From NCBI GenBank assembly GCA_947463755.1, contig CANHUK010000024.1, forward strand, positions 1 to 10,230: a DNA stretch of 10,230 nucleotides, read 5' to 3'. Each line of letters opens with the position of its first letter. Position 1 is the stretch's first letter. The notes beneath the pieces were generated by a model, which worked only from the letters and a program-made list of their open reading frames with translations, searched no databases and was not told the DNA's origin. Below, in pieces: positions 6,465 through 10,230 of the stretch. A program made the position numbers and the translations under genes. Origin of the DNA: Chitinophagaceae bacterium (GTDB lineage Bacteria; Bacteroidota; Bacteroidia; Chitinophagales; Chitinophagaceae).

Positions 6465-7670
6465 ATGGCAAAGAAAGTAGTACTGGGATTCAGCGGTGGA
6501 CTCGACACCACCTTCTGTGTTAAATACCTCGCCGAAGACAAAGGATACGAGGTGCACAGCATCATCGTGAACACCGGGGGGTTCTCCGCAGCCGAACTCG
6601 AAGCGATCGAGGCACACGCCCGCAGGCTCGGCGTCACCAGTCATACGACCATCGATGCCGTCAAAGGCTACTACGACCGGATCATCCGCTACCTCGTGTA
6701 CGGAAACGTGCTGAAAAATAATACCTATCCGCTTAGCGTCAGCGCCGAGCGGCTCAGTCAGGCCCTCCACATCGCCGAACACGCCCGTCGGCTCGAAGCA
6801 GACGCCGTCGCCCACGGCAGCACCGGCGCCGGAAACGACCAGGTAAGATTCGATATGATCTTCCACATCATGATCCCGGGCACCGAGATCATCACCCCGA
6901 TCCGCGATCTGAAACTCAGCCGCGAAGAGGAGATCGAATACCTGAAGAAGAAAGGCATCTCGATGAACTTCGAGAAGGCCCAGTACTCCATCAACAAGGG
7001 ACTCTGGGGTACCAGCGTCGGCGGGAAAGAAACCCTGTCGTCCAAAGGCATGCTGCCAGAAGAAGCCTGGCCCACACAAGTAACGAAAAACGGATCCGAA
7101 GAAGCAATACTCGACTTCGAAAAAGGTGAACTGGTTGGCGTCAATGGACAACGATTCGATCATCCTTCTGATGCGATCCTGCACCTTCAGCAGATCGTCG
7201 GTCCCTACGGCATCGGTCGCGACATCCATGTCGGTGATACCATCATCGGCATCAAGGGCCGCGTAGGCTTCGAAGCTGCTGCGCCCATGGTCATCCTCAA
7301 AGCCCATCATGCCCTGGAAAAACATGTGCTCACCAAATGGCAGCTGCAGTGGAAAGATACCCTGGCCCAGTTCTACGGCAACTGGCTGCATGAAGGTCAG
7401 ATCCTGGATCCCGTCATGCGCGACATCGAAGCCTTCCTGGAACAATCGCAGTCCTGCGTGACCGGCAAGGTGTTCGTACAACTCATGCCCTATCGTTTCC
7501 AGGTCATCGGCATCGAATCAGCACACGATCTGATGAGCTCCCGCTTCGGTAAATACGGAGAAATGAATACCGGCTTCACCGGACAGGACGTCCGTGGCTT
7601 CAGCCGCATCTTCGGAAACCAGACCGTCATCTGGAACGCCGTCAACAATAGTACAGACGACGCCTCCTGA
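6465..7670 (+). CDS. argG: Argininosuccinate synthase
   Basis: ArgG condenses citrulline and aspartate with ATP to give argininosuccinate, the second-last step of arginine synthesis, in the cytoplasm. The 401-residue length fits the family. The N-type ATP pyrophosphatase P-loop is SGGLDT at residues 10-15. The citrulline/aspartate-binding core includes TYPLSVSAERLSQALHIAE (87-105) and HGSTGAGNDQVRFD (117-130, compare the common HGATGKGNDQVRFE). LWGTSVGG follows in the middle region. The sequence after the P-loop (IIVNTGG) differs from the DVGQ common in other bacteria and looks like a Bacteroidota-type branch of the family. The gene begins 10 bp after the GNAT gene and ends 23 bp before argC, consistent with co-transcription. 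Confidence 0.93.
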   Translation: MAKKVVLGFSGGLDTTFCVKYLAEDKGYEVHSIIVNTGGFSAAELEAIEAHARRLGVTSHTTIDAVKGYYDRIIRYLVYGNVLKNNTYPLSVSAERLSQALHIAEHARRLEADAVAHGSTGAGNDQVRFDMIFHIMIPGTEIITPIRDLKLSREEEIEYLKKKGISMNFEKAQYSINKGLWGTSVGGKETLSSKGMLPEEAWPTQVTKNGSEEAILDFEKGELVGVNGQRFDHPSDAILHLQQIVGPYGIGRDIHVGDTIIGIKGRVGFEAAAPMVILKAHHALEKHVLTKWQLQWKDTLAQFYGNWLHEGQILDPVMRDIEAFLEQSQSCVTGKVFVQLMPYRFQVIGIESAHDLMSSRFGKYGEMNTGFTGQDVRGFSRIFGNQTVIWNAVNNSTDDAS

Positions 7671-7693
7671 CCCGCCCAACCAACCCATCCGAC

Positions 7694-8674
7694 ATGAAAA
7701 AGATTCGTGCAGGCATTACCGGCGCCGCTGGTTACACAGGCGGAGAGTTGCTCCGCATACTGATCAATCACCCCGGTGTGGAGATCGTCAGCGTACACAG
7801 TAAAAGCAACGCCGGCAAACCCGTCACCTCCGTTCACCAGGACCTCTTCGGGCAGACCGATCTTCGCTTCTCTGAAAGTTCCGAACCGGATATAGATGTG
7901 CTGTTTCTCTGCCTTGGACATGGCGAATCTGTCAAATTCCTCGACGCACACCCTCAGGCCGACACGACCAGGATCATCGACCTGTCCCAGGACTTCAGAC
8001 TACCGGAAAAAAGCCACCTGGGGGATCGACAGTTCGTGTACGGATTGCCGGAATTGAACCGCGACAGCATCCGACAGGCCGGAAACATCGCCAATCCGGG
8101 CTGTTTCGCCACTGCCCTGCAACTCGGGCTGCTACCACTGGCGCAGGCCGGACTCCTGGGTACCGTGCATAGCACCGGGATCACCGGATCGACCGGCGCC
8201 GGACAGGGATTGTCCGCTTCCTCGCATTTTAGCTGGCGGGCAAACAACATCCAGGCCTACAAGACCCTCACCCACCAGCATATGCTGGAGACCGGCGCTT
8301 CACTGAAACAGCTGCAGCCGGGCAAAAAGGCGGATATCCACTTTGTACCCTGGCGCGGAGATTTCACCCGCGGGATCTTCATCAGCTCACAGATCGATTG
8401 CGATGAAGATGAGGAAGCCCTCTACCGACGATATGAAACGTTCTACAACGACCATCCCTTCACCCATGTGAGCCGGGAAGGGCTTTTCCTCAAGCAGGTC
8501 GTCAATACCAACCAGTGCATCATCCACCTGGAAAAGGTCGAGAACAAACTGGTCGTGCACTCGGCCATCGACAACCTGCTGAAAGGTGCATCCGGGCAAG
8601 CGGTGCAGAACATGAACCTCCTGTTCGGACTCGATGAAACGACAGGTCTCCGGCTCAAGGCAAACTTCTTTTAA
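7694..8674 (+). CDS. argC: N-acyl-gamma-glutamyl-phosphate reductase
   Basis: ArgC reduces the N-acylated glutamyl phosphate to the semialdehyde with NADPH in the cytoplasm. The 326-residue protein starts with the Rossmann motif GITGAAGYTGGELLR (7-21). The catalytic Cys137 lies in NIANPGCFATALQLGLLPL, and STGITGSTGAG with the following HFSWRANNIQAYK forms the conserved central block. The later HFVPWRGDFTRGIF corresponds to the HxxP...RG segment of the family. Both domains are complete. It sits between argG (23 bp) and argD (20 bp). Family members act on acetyl derivatives in most bacteria; here the acyl group is probably succinyl, judging from ArgF', which cannot be confirmed from ArgC itself. 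Confidence 0.94.
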   Translation: MKKIRAGITGAAGYTGGELLRILINHPGVEIVSVHSKSNAGKPVTSVHQDLFGQTDLRFSESSEPDIDVLFLCLGHGESVKFLDAHPQADTTRIIDLSQDFRLPEKSHLGDRQFVYGLPELNRDSIRQAGNIANPGCFATALQLGLLPLAQAGLLGTVHSTGITGSTGAGQGLSASSHFSWRANNIQAYKTLTHQHMLETGASLKQLQPGKKADIHFVPWRGDFTRGIFISSQIDCDEDEEALYRRYETFYNDHPFTHVSREGLFLKQVVNTNQCIIHLEKVENKLVVHSAIDNLLKGASGQAVQNMNLLFGLDETTGLRLKANFF

Positions 8675-8694
8675 CCCCGCAAAACAGCGAATGC

Positions 8695-9849
8695 ATGAAA
8701 CTCTTCGACGTATATCCCATCAATGACATCACGATCGTTCGGGCCAGGGGGTCGCACGTGTGGGATGACCAGGACCGGGAATATCTGGATATGTATGGCG
8801 GTCATGCCGTGATCAGCATCGGTCACACTCATCCCCACTATGTGCAGCGGATCACCGAACAACTGAACCGCGTAGGCTTTTACTCTAATTCTATCCGGAT
8901 CCCCCTGCAGGAGGAACTCGCTGAAAAACTTGGGCAGGTGTCCGGAAAGACCGACTACCAACTCTTTCTATGTAACTCCGGAGCAGAAGCCAATGAGAAC
9001 GCACTCAAACTGGCGAGCTTCCATACCGGCCGGAGCAAAGTGGTGGCCTTCAGGAAAGCATTCCATGGGCGGACATCCCTCGCCGTGGCTGCTACAGATA
9101 ACCCCAACATCGTCGCGCCCGTCAACCGGACCGAAAATATCATCTTCCTGCCCCTTAACGACGAACAGGCCCTGGAAGACTGCTTCCGCGCCCAGGGCGA
9201 CCAGATCGCCGCTGTGATCATCGAGGGCATCCAGGGTGTCGGCGGTATCCATATCGCGACGGATGACTTCCTGCGGAGCATCCGCAGACTCTGTGACCAG
9301 TTCGGATCGGTATACATCGCCGATAGTGTGCAGTGCGGTTACGGACGGAGCGGACAATTTTTCAGCCACGATTTCGCAGGTGTCCCCGCAGACATCTATT
9401 CCATGGCCAAGGGGATGGGCAATGGCTTCCCCGTCGGCGGCATCATGATCGCCCCACACCTCCCGCCAAAACACTTCATGCTTGGTACCACTTTTGGCGG
9501 CAACCACCTGGCCTGCGCTGCCGCCCTCGCCGTGCTGGAAGTGATGGATTCGGAAAAACTCATGGACAACGCCGGGCAGAAAGGCGCATTGATCATGCAG
9601 GCGCTCCGCGAGATGCCGGGCCTGCAGAATGTACGTGGACGAGGACTGATGATCGGATTTGATGTGCCCGAAACACTCAAATCATTGAAGAAAGACCTGC
9701 TCCAGAAAGGCCGCATCTTCACCGGCGAAGCCAAACCCAATGTCATCAGGCTGCTGCCCTCACTGGCACTGAACGAAGAAGACACCACACATTTCCTGGA
9801 TACCCTTCGTCAACAGATCTCAGAGATACTCAACACCCCGAACAACTGA
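8695..9849 (+). CDS. argD: N-acylornithine aminotransferase (PLP class III)
   Basis: The enzyme transfers an amino group from glutamate to the N-acylated glutamate semialdehyde, giving N-acylornithine. The 384-residue protein has the expected fold-type I class III layout: GGHAVISIGHTHP (35-47), the cofactor phosphate site NSGAEANE (94-101), FHGRT (123-127), the PLP-ring Asp210 and the Schiff-base Lys239 in SMAKGMGNGFPVGG, followed by GTTFGGNHLACAAAL. The motif after Asp210 reads DSVQCGYGRSG, whereas most acetylornithine and ornithine aminotransferases have DEVQTG.GRTG. Start: ATG at 8695, 20 bp after argC; an overlapping ATG at 8691 is out of frame. It is followed after 4 bp by argF'. Substrate is likely N-succinylornithine rather than N-acetylornithine, by context. 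Confidence 0.93.
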   Translation: MKLFDVYPINDITIVRARGSHVWDDQDREYLDMYGGHAVISIGHTHPHYVQRITEQLNRVGFYSNSIRIPLQEELAEKLGQVSGKTDYQLFLCNSGAEANENALKLASFHTGRSKVVAFRKAFHGRTSLAVAATDNPNIVAPVNRTENIIFLPLNDEQALEDCFRAQGDQIAAVIIEGIQGVGGIHIATDDFLRSIRRLCDQFGSVYIADSVQCGYGRSGQFFSHDFAGVPADIYSMAKGMGNGFPVGGIMIAPHLPPKHFMLGTTFGGNHLACAAALAVLEVMDSEKLMDNAGQKGALIMQALREMPGLQNVRGRGLMIGFDVPETLKSLKKDLLQKGRIFTGEAKPNVIRLLPSLALNEEDTTHFLDTLRQQISEILNTPNN

Positions 9850-9853
9850 AGAC

Positions 9854-10230
9854 ATGAAGCAGTTCATCTCCGCCCATGACGTGTCCGACATCGACGCACT
9901 CGTGGACCTGGCCCTGGCATTCAAGCAGGATCCCTGGAAACGGGAAACGCTCGGACAGCGCAAGCGCATCGGATGCCTCTTTCTGAATCCGAGCATGCGC
10001 ACCCGCCTCAGCACCCAGGTGGCCGCCCGACAACTGGGCATGGACTGCATCATCTTCAACGTCGGCGCTGAAGGATGGGCCCTTGAATTCGAGGATGAAG
10101 CCATCATGAGCGGAAATACGGTGGAACATATCCGCGACGCCGCCCCGGTGATGGCCATGTATTTCGATATCCTTGCCATCCGCACCTTCCCGGGCCTCAA
10201 GAACCGGGATGACGACTACAGTGAATTGTA
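9854..10230 (+). CDS. argF': N-acylornithine carbamoyltransferase ArgF' (N-terminal part, probably succinylornithine-specific)
   Basis: Only the first 125 codons are in the window. The N-terminal carbamoyl-phosphate domain shows FLNPSMRTRLSTQ (43-55), with SMRTR (47-51) in place of the STRTR of ordinary ornithine carbamoyltransferases. This places it with the Xanthomonas acetylornithine and Bacteroides succinylornithine enzymes. GAEGWALEFEDEAIM (71-85) and TVEHIRDAAPVM follow. By an ungapped comparison from memory with the B. fragilis enzyme, the specificity residue (Pro90 there, Glu92 in Xanthomonas campestris) is Val90 here (codon 10121-10123). Replacing that Glu by Val, Ala, Ser or Pro was reported to turn the Xanthomonas enzyme into a succinylornithine carbamoyltransferase. 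It is coupled to argD by a 4-bp gap. The C-terminal ornithine-binding half is outside the window. Confidence 0.9.
   Translation, partial: MKQFISAHDVSDIDALVDLALAFKQDPWKRETLGQRKRIGCLFLNPSMRTRLSTQVAARQLGMDCIIFNVGAEGWALEFEDEAIMSGNTVEHIRDAAPVMAMYFDILAIRTFPGLKNRDDDYSEL

Noticed and set aside
5699..7481. Long minus-strand frames of 312 and 346 codons opposite the GNAT gene and argG
   Set aside because: They are complementary-strand shadows of two well-conserved enzymes. The Phe/Gly/Asp/Val-rich translations show no domain.

Overview
The window reads as chromosomal DNA of a moderately GC-rich member of the Bacteroidota, probably Chitinophagaceae-like. The evidence is the Bacteroidota-type arginine operon with the transcarbamylase ArgF', a bacterial geranylgeranylglyceryl-phosphate synthase homologue, a signal peptide ending ADAQ, an -7-like TTTCTTTGC element, and A-rich start regions without clear Shine-Dalgarno sites. 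The family-level placement is inference. No tRNA, rRNA, insertion sequence, integrase or CRISPR array is visible.

Layout. Positions 2940 down to 1 (minus strand) hold most of nrdJ, an adenosylcobalamin-dependent (class II) ribonucleotide reductase whose C-terminus lies beyond the window. A divergent intergenic region of about 350 bp (2941-3286) contains a perfect DnaA-box 9-mer, a one-mismatch second copy, an A/T tract and a 9-bp inverted repeat. On the plus strand follows a GGGPS-family prenyltransferase (3287-4048). It converges, with only 14 bp between the stops, on a secreted M28 metallopeptidase encoded on the minus strand (4063-5325). From about 5430 the plus strand carries a putative promoter, a long structured leader with a possible 42-codon leader ORF and a terminator-like hairpin. 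The arginine operon follows: GNAT acyltransferase, argG, argC, argD and the start of argF' (cut by the window end at codon 125).

How the genes work together. The five operon genes are separated by 4 to 23 bp and read as one transcription unit. The GNAT protein is the best candidate for the first step (acylation of glutamate). ArgC and ArgD make the N-acylated semialdehyde and ornithine derivative, ArgF' carbamylates the still-acylated ornithine, and ArgG acts after deacylation. In ArgF' the residue that separates acetylornithine from succinylornithine enzymes (Glu in Xanthomonas, Pro in Bacteroides fragilis) is Val90. Published mutagenesis associates Val there with the succinyl substrate, so the operon probably runs the N-succinyl version of the pathway.

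The two most interesting points are this substrate prediction and the roughly 280-nt leader. In the leader, three GTCC/GGAC hairpins could exchange partners around a terminator-like stem, and a long-range helix could enclose that stem. Neither is proven from sequence alone.
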